Assembly: GCF_001557235.1 (NCBI RefSeq)
Contig: NZ_LSJI01000146.1
Span: forward strand, 1 to 16,926
From: Phenylobacterium sp. CCH9-H3
Lineage (GTDB): Bacteria > Pseudomonadota > Alphaproteobacteria > Caulobacterales > Caulobacteraceae
Length of the DNA stretch: 16,926 bases
Direction: 5' to 3'
Shown here: positions 1 to 6,338 of the stretch, piece after piece
Numbering within the stretch: position 1 is the stretch's first letter
Layout of the letters: each line of letters begins with the position of its first letter
Translations under genes and position numbers: made by a program
The notes under the pieces: model-generated
Told to the model about the DNA's origin: nothing
Databases searched by the model: none
What the model saw: only the letters and a program-made list of their open reading frames with translations

Positions 1-481
1 GCGACTCCTGGGCCAGGGTCACCCGCCGCTCGGCGGCCTCGGCCTCGGCGTAGGCCGCGGCCAGTTCGAAGGCGTAGTCGGCCCGCGCCTGGGCGAGCCG
101 CGCCCGCGCCGCATCGACCCCGGCCCGGCCGGCGGCGATCCGCGCGCCGCGCTTGCCGCCGAGCTCGATCGGCAGGCCCACCGAGAACGTCGTCTCGGCC
201 GCGCCCGTGCCCCGATAGGGGCCGGAGCCGTTGAAGTTCTCCATCTCGACCGCTGCGGTCGGATTGGGCCGCGCCGCCGCCTGTCGCGCCAGGCCCTGGG
301 CCTGGCGCACGCCGGCCTCGGCTTCGGCCAGCCGGGGCGCGCTCGACTGCGCCTGGGCCAGCAGGTCCCGGTAAGGCGGGGCCGGTTCGGCCGCCGCGCC
401 GCGTCCCGACGCCCACGCGCCCAGGATCGCCGCCGCGCTCACGGCTGCATACCGCAGCCGCCCGCGCATGATGAGTGTCAT
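1..481 (-). CDS. CzcC/TolC-family outer-membrane efflux protein, N-terminal part (runs off window)
   Basis: The reverse strand is open from an ATG at 481 to the window edge, giving 160 residues of an incomplete protein. Residues 1-32 look like a signal peptide: an Arg-rich start, an Ala-rich hydrophobic stretch, then GAAAEPA. The mature part begins with the helical repeat typical of the TolC/CzcC fold (YRDLLAQA, then alternating Ala/Gln/Glu/Arg) and contains RPNPTAAVEMENF and VGLPIELGGKR, which match the CzcC subgroup. The family forms the outer-membrane channel of a tripartite RND metal exporter (CzcCBA, CusCBA); the membrane-fusion and RND genes would be expected beyond base 1. An in-frame ATG at 469 is an alternative start; GGGGA lies about 11 bases upstream of the 481 start. 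It is the last visible gene of the metal-efflux run read leftward from 1744. Confidence 0.85.
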   Translation of the reverse strand, partial: MTLIMRGRLRYAAVSAAAILGAWASGRGAAAEPAPPYRDLLAQAQSSAPRLAEAEAGVRQAQGLARQAAARPNPTAAVEMENFNGSGPYRGTGAAETTFSVGLPIELGGKRGARIAAGRAGVDAARARLAQARADYAFELAAAYAEAEAAERRVTLAQES

Positions 482-545
482 GAAAGTCGTTATCCCCGAT
501 GATCCAGATGCAAGGCGTCAGGCGCCCACGGCGCCGAGGTCCGCA

Positions 546-881
546 TCAGGCTCGGGGGGGCCGCTCCAGCCGCGACGGGCGCGTCACCTGCGCCCACTGA
601 TCGTCCAGCACAGGCCATCCCGCACGAACCACGGGCACGAGAACCGGCGCCGCCGCCGTCGAAGGCATCGCGAAGGCGTGCGCAGCGCAATGGCCCGTGC
701 AGACCATGGCGAAGAGGAGCTTTTTGGGCGCTTCTTGCTTCGACGGCGCCTCGGTGATCTTCAGCGCCTCGACGGCGGCCGGCGCTGCGCCTAGCTCGAT
801 CGTCTCGTGCGCGGCCGCGCCCGACACGATCGTCGTCAGGCACAGCGCAAAGGCAAGCGCCCAGGCCAATGCTAGGCGCAT
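546..881 (-). CDS. Small exported Cys/His protein, CzcI-like, upstream of czcC
   Basis: A 111-residue protein starting at the ATG at 881. I preferred this start because the open frame beyond it (to 1025) has no membrane or family character, while residues 1-22 from 881 form a good signal peptide ending in SGAAA. The mature part has a CTGHCAAHAF motif, two Trp residues and a C-terminal LERPPRA. Small secreted proteins of this layout commonly sit just before czcC and are annotated CzcI-like or DUF2946-like; their role is thought to be modulating metal efflux, but it is poorly defined. It lies between the CDF gene and czcC with 64 bases to the latter. I see no strong ribosome-binding site. The function is inferred from position and Cys/His content only. 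Confidence 0.6.
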   Translation of the reverse strand: MRLALAWALAFALCLTTIVSGAAAHETIELGAAPAAVEALKITEAPSKQEAPKKLLFAMVCTGHCAAHAFAMPSTAAAPVLVPVVRAGWPVLDDQWAQVTRPSRLERPPRA

Positions 882-1030
882 CCACTGATCTTTTAGGGCG
901 GGCCGGCCGCGAACAGCTGCGCGCGTCTGCCGCCTTACCACGCGCGGCGCATTCCCCGCCGAAGGGTGGGGGGTTGGCGCGCTTGCCCAGAAGGCTTCGC
1001 AGCGGATCGCCGTCCCGATCATCATGGTCT

Positions 1031-1744
1031 CTATACCGGACCCACTGCGGAAGGGGAATGCGTTATAGTATCACCCTGCCCGCCGCGGCTTTCGGGCTTG
1101 GACTCACGCACGGCTTGCGCGGTGATCTGCCAGGCGGAACGCAGGAAAATGGCCGCGAGCAATATCCCTACGATGAGGTCGGGCCAGCGCGAATTCGTCA
1201 GGCTTACCGCGACTCCAGTAACTGCGACGGCAAGGCACTGGATCAGATCGTTGCGTGTACAGAGCCACACGGACCGCACATTGGCGTCCCCCTCCCGGTA
1301 GCGGATCAGCAACAGGGCGGCGACGAGGTTGGCTGCGGCGCCAAACAAGCCGAGGCCGGAGATTGCGGCGCCTTCGGGCGGCAGGCCGACCGCGGCGCGC
1401 CAGATCGCGAAGCCAAGGATGCTGAGCGCCATGACCGCAAGGCTCGCGCCCTTCACCAAGGCTGCAGACGCGCGCACCGTCATAGTCTTGCCAATGGCCC
1501 AAAGGCTCAGGCCATAGGTGGCGGCGTCGGCGGCGAAATCGAGGGTGTTCGCCGCCAGCGACGCGGAACTCGCCAGCAGGGCGCCCACGGACACGACGCC
1601 GAATCCGATCAGGTTGATCGCGATCACCCAAGCCAGGACCCGCCGATAGGCCGGCGACGCGCCGTCGAAGGCCATGGTAGCGCCGCAGCACCCTGCGGAG
1701 CGGGCGGCCTGGTGTTGAGTAGGCCCGGAGGAACAGGAGGACAT
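1031..1744 (-). CDS. Cation diffusion facilitator (CDF) metal exporter
   Basis: A 237-residue inner-membrane protein, counted from the ATG at 1744 (MSSCSSG). The N-terminus is cysteine-rich (C4, C19, C20). About six hydrophobic segments follow. The acidic metal-site motifs of the CDF family are visible as D69-x3-D73 (LDFAADAATYGLSL) in helix 2 and N165-D166 (LCTRNDLIQ) in helix 5. The usual first His of HxxxD is replaced by Asp. A subset of short bacterial CDFs without the long cytoplasmic C-terminal domain has this pattern. The expected role is proton-driven export of Zn, Co, Cd or Ni. It is the first gene of the leftward metal operon and diverges from a MerR regulator. An ATG at 1759 is in frame but lies inside the operator, upstream of the predicted transcription start, so 1744 is the better start. 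Confidence 0.85.
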   Translation of the reverse strand: MSSCSSGPTQHQAARSAGCCGATMAFDGASPAYRRVLAWVIAINLIGFGVVSVGALLASSASLAANTLDFAADAATYGLSLWAIGKTMTVRASAALVKGASLAVMALSILGFAIWRAAVGLPPEGAAISGLGLFGAAANLVAALLLIRYREGDANVRSVWLCTRNDLIQCLAVAVTGVAVSLTNSRWPDLIVGILLAAIFLRSAWQITAQAVRESKPESRGGQGDTITHSPSAVGPV

Positions 1745-1750
1745 TTCGCC

Positions 1751-1781
1751 AGCTTGCATCCTCTAGTAGATAGAGGATCAA
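1751..1781 (-). promoter_or_regulatory. MerR-type operator/promoter of the CDF-czc operon
   Basis: A 21-bp dyad at 1758-1778 has perfect 8-bp arms (ATCCTCTA and TAGAGGAT) around a 5-bp spacer. On the minus strand it sits between a -35 TTGATC (1781-1776) and a -10-like CAAGCT (1756-1751), with a 19-bp spacer. That over-long spacing is the hallmark of MerR-family promoters, where the regulator untwists DNA on metal binding. The -10 is a weak match. It lies between the divergent CDF gene and the MerR gene at 1818, so the neighbouring regulator is the obvious ligand. This is an inference from spacing and symmetry. Confidence 0.72.
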
Positions 1782-1817
1782 GTGCTTATTTTTCACCCTG
1801 GGTTTCGGGAGTTGAAG

Positions 1818-2255
1818 ATGTCGACAATGCCGATCGGTGGCTTGGCGAAGGCCACGGGGGTGAAGGTCCCCACCATCCGGTTCTACGAAGGGATCGGGCT
1901 ACTTCCCGAACCGGTGCGGGCGGCGAACGACCGGCGCGTGTACGACCAGGCGGCGGTGGACCGGCTGGGCTTCATCAAGCACGCGCGCCAGCTGGGCTTT
2001 TCGGTCGAGGCCATCCGTGACCTCTTGGACCTTTCGGATCATCCCAACCGCTCGTGTGAACAGGCAAGTGTTCTGGCCGCACAGCAGCTCGAGGCGGTCA
2101 CGGTGAAGATCCGGCAGCTGCAGGCGCTGCGGACCGAACTGAAGCGGATGGTGGACTCTGCCTGCCGCGGGCAGGCGGCCGACTGCCGGGTCATCGAGGT
2201 GCTCAGTGACCACGCCCTCTGCAAGCATCACGAACCCGATGCCCCGCGCACCTAG
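1818..2255 (+). CDS. MerR-family metal-responsive regulator of the CDF/czc operon
   Basis: A 145-residue protein with the start set at ATG 1818, preceded by GGGAG seven bases upstream. The N-terminal winged helix-turn-helix is clear (IGGLAKATGV, then TIRFYEGIGLLPEP and RRVYDQAAVDRLGFI), followed by the long dimerisation helix. Metal-binding candidates are C80 (NRSCEQA), C116 and C123 (SACRGQAADCRVIE), spaced like the three-Cys sites of CadR/ZntR/MerR. A tail with C135, H137 and H138 could add ligands. It is divergent from the CDF gene and faces the 1758-1778 dyad. It should activate the efflux operon on binding a divalent soft or borderline metal. Which metal (Zn, Cd, Pb, Co) cannot be read from sequence. 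Confidence 0.9.
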   Translation: MSTMPIGGLAKATGVKVPTIRFYEGIGLLPEPVRAANDRRVYDQAAVDRLGFIKHARQLGFSVEAIRDLLDLSDHPNRSCEQASVLAAQQLEAVTVKIRQLQALRTELKRMVDSACRGQAADCRVIEVLSDHALCKHHEPDAPRT

Positions 2256-2530
2256 TCCCGTCATCATCGCGGAGGTCTCGGCGTGGCGTCGCACGTCAAG
2301 GCCAAGCTCGCCGGCCATGGTCATGACCTTCCGCGCGCGGCGGACGCTGGTTGACGACGCGCGCGTTGGGCGGCACGTCTCGTTCCGCGTTGTCGTGCGC
2401 GACGGCGCTGGCGAAATCGTCGACTTGGCCCCGGCCGCAGACCGCTGAAGCGGGCTCCAACGCCGAGCACGACGCGTCGGCGAAGCCGGCTCCAGGACAA
2501 GGGGCGCCCCGAAGTGTCGAATTGCAGCGA
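2256..2530. other. 275-bp stretch with no recognisable gene
   Basis: Between the MerR stop and the small membrane-protein gene. Short open frames exist on both strands, but none has a convincing start, codon pattern or family resemblance. It may be a degraded remnant left by past rearrangement; I see no repeat or terminator in it. Confidence 0.3.
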
Positions 2531-2704
2531 TCAGCGGGGCTTTAGGCGCTCCAGCAGAAAGTAGGCCCCGATCGGAGCGGCCGAGGCGGCGGTGCTGGCC
2601 CAGATCGTCCAATCGCGCCTATCGTCGGGAAATAGCCCGAACGCGGCCCCAATCACACCGACGAAGAGCATCGGCGCGATAAGGAGGGCGTCGCGCCAGC
2701 TCAT
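2531..2704 (-). CDS. 57-aa two-helix membrane protein coupled to XRE regulator
   Basis: A short gene whose ATG (2704-2702) overlaps the stop of the upstream XRE gene in an ATGA junction (2701-2704). The product begins MSWRDALLIAPMLFVGVIG and has two hydrophobic segments, at about residues 6-24 and 34-51, joined by a charged turn (PDDRRDW) and ending LERLKPR. This gives a small inner-membrane hairpin with both ends probably cytoplasmic. Codon third positions are G/C-rich as in its neighbours, and the 4-base overlap argues for real translational coupling. I do not recognise a family. Possible roles are a membrane partner or target of the regulator, or a small stress or toxin-like peptide; none is established. 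Confidence 0.65.
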   Translation of the reverse strand: MSWRDALLIAPMLFVGVIGAAFGLFPDDRRDWTIWASTAASAAPIGAYFLLERLKPR

Positions 2705-3141
2705 TCCGCGGCCTCGTGGCCCTCTCCGGACGAACCGTCCGTGCCGTTGGCCGCGATGGCGCGCGCCAGCTCGGCGAGACCCCGGCGGACGCTGCGCCGC
2801 CGGATGCTCAGGAACGCCTCGGCCAGCTCGGGGCCGTTGGGTTGGGACAGCAAGTCTTCGACAACACTCGTATAGGCATGGGCGTACCGTGCGCCCTTCG
2901 GCGCGGCCGGGTCATCCAAGCCCTCGAAAAAATAGGTGATCGGAACCTCCAGGACAGAGGCGATCTGGTAGAGCTTGGACGCGCTGATGCGGTTCGCGCC
3001 GCGCTCGTATTTCTGGACCTGCTGAAAGGTCAGGCCGAGGCGATCGGCGAGCCACGCCTGGCTGACGCCAAGTTCCTTGCGCCGCAGCCGCACCCGCCGG
3101 CCGACATGAACGTCAACCGGGTTCGGCGCCTCCTCGGTCAT
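2701..3141 (-). CDS. XRE-family transcriptional regulator (Cro/CI-type HTH)
   Basis: A 146-residue protein. Residues 10-72 form a Cro/CI helix-turn-helix: VGRRVRLRRKELGVSQAWLA, then LGLTFQQVQKYERGANRIS, then KLYQIASVLEVPITYFFEG. The wording FQQVQKYERGANRISASKL is highly characteristic of alphaproteobacterial XRE regulators. The C-terminal half is helical, with EDLLSQPNGPELAEAFLSIRRRSVRRGLAELARAI, probably for oligomerisation. GGGGAG and GAGG precede the ATG at 3141. It overlaps the 57-aa membrane-protein gene by 4 bases and is divergent from another XRE gene at 3371. Autoregulation is likely for this family, but I could not pick a firm operator in the 230-bp divergent region. Its target is unknown. 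Confidence 0.9.
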   Translation of the reverse strand: MTEEAPNPVDVHVGRRVRLRRKELGVSQAWLADRLGLTFQQVQKYERGANRISASKLYQIASVLEVPITYFFEGLDDPAAPKGARYAHAYTSVVEDLLSQPNGPELAEAFLSIRRRSVRRGLAELARAIAANGTDGSSGEGHEAAE

Positions 3142-3370
3142 TTGCCTCGCAGCTCCCCTACATTCACTAAGCGGCTGTGCAGGACAGCTTTGCGCCCGCC
3201 GTACACTTCAGCGCTTAACAAGCTGCACGTCTCCAGGGTGATTGCCCAGGGGGATTAACACGCGGAGGTAAGCGAAAGGCAAACTTTAAGTCATTCCGCC
3301 ATCACTTGCGGTCGCTCATCGGCGGGCGCTCATGATGATTGGCTCTCCCCGCGAGTCGTGGGGAGAGATT

Positions 3371-3697
3371 GTGAGGCTTCAGAAGTCGGTCGGACGCGCC
3401 ATTCGCATGCACCGGGAACGCGTGGGCCTCACCCAGGCGGCGCTCGCGGAGGCGGTCGGTCTCACCGAGCAATATATCGGGGTGGTCGAGCGCGGCGCCC
3501 GCGCGCCGAGCTTCAGGACCTTGGAAGCCCTCGCGCGCACGCTGAAGACGCCGGTGCGAGATTTCTTTCCTCACCCCTTGGCGCAGGACCAGGCCGACGA
3601 CGCCCTCTCGGATGTGATCGGTCTTCTTGCGCCGCTGACGGCGGACGAACGCGCCCGCGCGCTCAAGGTCCTGCAGTCGATGCTCAACCGAGGTTAG
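3371..3697 (+). CDS. Second XRE-family regulator, GTG start
   Basis: 108 residues from the GTG at 3371. I chose this start because GGGGAG sits five to six bases upstream, whereas the in-frame ATG at 3332 has no ribosome-binding site. The HTH spans about residues 4-60: VGRAIRMHRERVGLTQAALA, then VGLTEQYIGVVERGARAPS, then LEALARTLKTPVRDFF. The C-terminal helix (LSDVIGLLAPLTADERARALKVLQSML) resembles the tail of small alphaproteobacterial XRE regulators. It diverges from the XRE gene at 3141 and is followed after 29 bases by a frameshifted small gene. The ligand and regulon are unknown; control of the downstream GIY-YIG region is possible but is inference. Confidence 0.85.
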   Translation: MRLQKSVGRAIRMHRERVGLTQAALAEAVGLTEQYIGVVERGARAPSFRTLEALARTLKTPVRDFFPHPLAQDQADDALSDVIGLLAPLTADERARALKVLQSMLNRG

Positions 3698-3726
3698 GCT
3701 CGCGCCCGGCGCCGGCTCGGAGAGGA

Positions 3727-4027
3727 TTGTTGGTCTCGATCAATCGCCAGTGGTGGGAGCACCTGGCCCCGAAGGTGATGCATCCCCGCCTGCGCGAGCT
3801 GGGACGCGCTGCTGCAGAGCTGGACGCGTTCGGACTACGGCGCCCATTGGCTGGCGTCCGCGCGGCGTGAGGACGGCCTGGTGCGCGTGAAGCCGGGACA
3901 GTTCATCCCCGTGGCGCATGTAATCGCCCTGCCAAGGGCGCCGGATGTTCGTGGCGCCGCAGGAGCGGCTGCGGCAAGGACACCGGATGGTGGGAAGCTC
4001 CGCCATGGCGTCGGGCCGGCCGCTTGA
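3727..4027 (+). pseudogene. Frameshifted small gene of unknown function upstream of the GIY-YIG gene
   Basis: Two open segments in different frames read as one protein if a base is restored near 3800. The first starts at TTG 3727 (or 3730) with GGAG upstream and gives SINRQWWEHLAPKVMHPRLREL. The second continues in the next frame with WDALLQSWTRSDYGAHWLASARRE, then DGLVRVKPGQFIPVAHVIALP. G/C at third codon positions is high in frame 1 up to about 3800 and then switches to the second frame, which supports a lost base in a once-intact gene. The second frame ends at 4027, overlapping the GIY-YIG start; its last third has poor codon character, so the true end may be earlier or fused to the next frame. 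No family was recognised. A sequencing error is an alternative to real decay. Confidence 0.45.
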
Positions 4028-4859
4028 AGACGGCGAACTGGCGCTGCGGCCGCAGATCCGCGTGGACGTTGTCGAGGACCCGGCGCTCCTGACGGCCGCG
4101 GCCATGGGCCAGACCTCCGGCCGCGTCGCCGGTGTGAAGGAGCCCGCCACGCTCTTCTCGGCGCCCGCGACCTTGCTGCTGGCGCCGAAGACCTGGCCGA
4201 AGAAGGCCTATGTGCTCTACCAGCACATCTTCGGCGACGGCGGCTCGTATCCCGACGACGGCTATTTCTATGTCGGCGTCACCACCCGCACCTGGCAGGC
4301 GCGTTTGGCCGAGCATCGTCGGGCGATGGAGACCGGCAGTCCCCTGCTCTTTCATCGGAAGCTGCGCGAGGAGCTGTCCGCCGGGCGCATCACCTACATC
4401 CATCACAAGGTCATGGGGATCACCGAGGACCTGGAGCAGCTGTACGCCAGCGAAGAGTTCCTGGTCGGGGGGCATTGGGACGACGAGCGGCGGCTGAACA
4501 TGATCCCCGGCGGCAAATCCGGCCTCAGATACCTGCGGGAGAACGGAATGCTGTCCGAGCGGGTGGTCCCCCTGCCGGATGAACGGGACCGTATCGTCGC
4601 CGAGTGGCTGAAGGCGCACCCGCGCAAGGGCTTGCCGGCGCCGTGGGTCTCGGAGAAGTGGAAGGACGATGCCTGGGCCGTGGCGCAGATCTGCGGGCGG
4701 GACGGTCGGCTTTCGGTCGAGCAGCTCCGGGCGATCCGCGAGCTGGCGGAAGGCCATTCGGCCGAGGAGATCGCGCTGCGCATCGGGGCCCAGAATACGG
4801 ACCAGGTGCAGCGGGTGTTGGATGGCAAAGACCTATACGCGGGTGCTGTAGCGAGATGA
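3945..4859 (+). CDS. GIY-YIG nuclease-like protein with C-terminal HTH
   Basis: 304 residues; ATG 3945 has AAGG seven bases upstream, though in-frame ATGs at 3987 and 4005 are possible. Residues 1-85 are unrecognised. Residues 88-190 resemble a GIY-YIG fold: YVLYQHI (89-95) for the first strand, FYVGVT (108-113) for the second, then R115/R120 and H124 (TWQARLAEHRR), a Glu-rich helix (EDLEQLYASEEFLVGGHW, 161-178) that would carry the metal-binding Glu, and N185 (LNMIPGG). Residues 256-296 (LSVEQLRAIRELAEGHSAEEIALRIG) look like the helix-turn-helix or NUMOD-type DNA-binding tail of homing endonucleases. The family cuts or nicks DNA using one divalent metal. A role as a homing or defence nuclease, or a non-catalytic derivative, cannot be separated from sequence alone. 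Confidence 0.72.
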   Translation: MFVAPQERLRQGHRMVGSSAMASGRPLEDGELALRPQIRVDVVEDPALLTAAAMGQTSGRVAGVKEPATLFSAPATLLLAPKTWPKKAYVLYQHIFGDGGSYPDDGYFYVGVTTRTWQARLAEHRRAMETGSPLLFHRKLREELSAGRITYIHHKVMGITEDLEQLYASEEFLVGGHWDDERRLNMIPGGKSGLRYLRENGMLSERVVPLPDERDRIVAEWLKAHPRKGLPAPWVSEKWKDDAWAVAQICGRDGRLSVEQLRAIRELAEGHSAEEIALRIGAQNTDQVQRVLDGKDLYAGAVAR

Positions 4860-4863
4860 ATTG

Positions 4864-4945
4864 AGGGGGGAAGCCTCCCCCTGAGCCGGAGCCGGAGGCG
4901 TCTCCGCCTACCCCCTCTGCGGGGGGCGCCCCCGCAACGCTGTAT
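4864..4945. repeat. GC-rich multi-hairpin element, copy A
   Basis: It shares ordered blocks with 16792-16879: CTCCCCCTGAG (4875-4885), CGCCTACCCCCTC (4905-4917), then GCGGGGG, then CCCCC. It contains three potential hairpins, the strongest a palindrome at 4919-4935 with 7-bp arms GCGGGGG and CCCCCGC around GCG. It lies just after the GIY-YIG stop. It could be a REP-like element, a strong transcription block or a recombination remnant. Confidence 0.68.
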
Positions 4946-4976
4946 TCGCCGGCTCTTCTGGCGCCCTTACGAATAC
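4942..4976 (-). terminator. Candidate hairpin downstream of the mercury operon
   Basis: An inverted repeat with perfect 7-bp arms, GTATTCG (4942-4948) and CGAATAC (4970-4976), around 21 bases that can pair further (GCC with GGC). It begins 15 bases beyond the reductase stop codon. There is no clear U-tract, so termination is plausible but not certain. Confidence 0.4.
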
Positions 4977-4991
4977 GACTCGGTGAGCGCC

Positions 4992-6338
4992 TTACAGCAT
5001 GTAGCCCACGTCTGAGGCCCCGGTCGGATATGCAAACATGCTTGAGCGAAGATCGGTCGCTGTGAGGCCGTGGCGTATCGCCAAGCCGAAAACATTGATC
5101 ACCTCTTCGGCGTGCGGGCCCACCAGGTGGGCGCCGAGAATGAGGTCGGTGTCCTCTTCAATTAGGACCTTGTGGCCGTAGACCCGCTCGGCCAGGCGAC
5201 GCGCAGTGAACCAGTCCGGCGTCGAGGCCGCGTTGATTCGGAACTTGAGGTCGCGGCGGCGCGCCTCCTCCTCGGATAGACCGACGGCCGCAATCGGCGG
5301 CACGGTGAAGGCCACGCTCGGCACGCCGCGATAGTCCGGCCGGTGCGACCCGCCGTCTAGGAGGTTGCCGGCGACCACCTTGGCGTCGTGGCTGGACACT
5401 GGCGTCAGGGGCGGCCCCATGCCCGCGGCATCGCCGGCGGCGTAGACTCGCGGATTCGAGACGCTCCGCAGGTGCTCATCGAGCTGCAGGCGCCCGTCAG
5501 GGGCCGCCACATCGCCGGCCGCAAGGTCCAGGGCATCGAGATCCGGCACGCGCCCGGCGGCATGGACCACGAGATCGGCCGGGACGCTGAGATCCGGTCC
5601 ATCCCTGCGCAGGGCATGGACAAGCAGGCCGTCCTCGGTCCTCTCGACGCGGGTCGCCGTGGCGCCGGTTTCGATCGCGATTCCGAGCTCGCGAAACCGT
5701 GGCGTAAGCCAGCCGACGAGGTCGGGATCAAAATGCGGCAGGAGCCGCGTGGCCCGCTGCAGGACGGTGACCGCGGCGCCGGCCCGCGCAGCCAAGTGCG
5801 AGAACTCCGCGGCGACATAGCCGCCGCCAATCAGCACCACGCGGCGCGGAAGGCGCTCGAGCCCCATGAAGGCGTCGCTCGTGACGACCAACCCCTCGCC
5901 CGGGATACCAAGCGGAATTGGCCGCGCGCCCGTGGCGATCAGGATGTGACGAGCCTGCAAGGTCCGGCCGTCCACCTCGATCATGTCCCGAGCGGTGAAG
6001 CGCGCCAGCCCATGGAAACCGTCGACGCCCAACTCGGCGTAGCGGCGCTCCTGCTTGGCCGGGATGGGATCGGTGAAGGTGCGCTTGAAGGCGATCAGTC
6101 CCGGCCAATCGATCGCCAGGGCGCCTGCGACGCCATGCCCGGCCATGCGCGCGGCCGCGTCGATCGCTTCCTCGCCACTCACGAGCATCTTCTTGGGATC
6201 GCAGCCCCGGAGCGCGCAGGTTCCGCCGAACGGGCGGTGATCAATCACAGCGACGGACCAGCCGGCCGCGCGCACCCGGCCGACGGCGACCTGGGCCGCC
6301 GTGCCGCTACCGATGACGATCAGGTCGTAGACGGACAT
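4992..6338 (-). CDS. FAD/NAD(P) disulfide oxidoreductase, MerA/glutathione-reductase-like, lacking the C-terminal Cys pair
   Basis: 448 residues; ATG 6338 has GGAG eight bases upstream. An FAD-binding Rossmann motif (VIGSGTAAQVA, 8-18) is followed by the redox-active disulfide C41-x4-C46 in FGGTCALRGCDPKK. An ATGARP motif, an NAD(P)-binding segment (VVLIGGGYVAAEFS), the second FAD motif (NPRVYAAGDA) and a dimerisation domain ending FAYPTGASDVGYML come next. The family moves electrons from NAD(P)H through FAD to a disulfide or metal. True MerA ends in a vicinal Cys pair and often has an N-terminal metal-binding domain; neither is present. The HPT His of glutathione reductase is Tyr here. The gene overlaps merB by 19 bases, so a role in Hg(II) or thiol reduction is inferred from context. 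It is not secure enough to name merA. Confidence 0.88.
   Translation of the reverse strand: MSVYDLIVIGSGTAAQVAVGRVRAAGWSVAVIDHRPFGGTCALRGCDPKKMLVSGEEAIDAAARMAGHGVAGALAIDWPGLIAFKRTFTDPIPAKQERRYAELGVDGFHGLARFTARDMIEVDGRTLQARHILIATGARPIPLGIPGEGLVVTSDAFMGLERLPRRVVLIGGGYVAAEFSHLAARAGAAVTVLQRATRLLPHFDPDLVGWLTPRFRELGIAIETGATATRVERTEDGLLVHALRRDGPDLSVPADLVVHAAGRVPDLDALDLAAGDVAAPDGRLQLDEHLRSVSNPRVYAAGDAAGMGPPLTPVSSHDAKVVAGNLLDGGSHRPDYRGVPSVAFTVPPIAAVGLSEEEARRRDLKFRINAASTPDWFTARRLAERVYGHKVLIEEDTDLILGAHLVGPHAEEVINVFGLAIRHGLTATDLRSSMFAYPTGASDVGYML

Noticed and set aside
869..2020. Plus-strand open frame of 383 codons opposite the CDF gene
   Set aside because: Antisense to a clear membrane transporter and through the operator; the composition is Gly/Arg/His-rich and not protein-like.
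3903..4757. Long minus-strand open frame opposite the GIY-YIG gene
   Set aside because: Its translation is Pro/Arg/Gly-rich with no family character; it is the mirror of G/C third-position bias in the plus-strand gene.
6320..6338. Naming the flavoprotein merA from operon position
   Set aside because: The C-terminal Cys pair and N-terminal metal-binding domain of MerA are missing, so the symbol was left empty.
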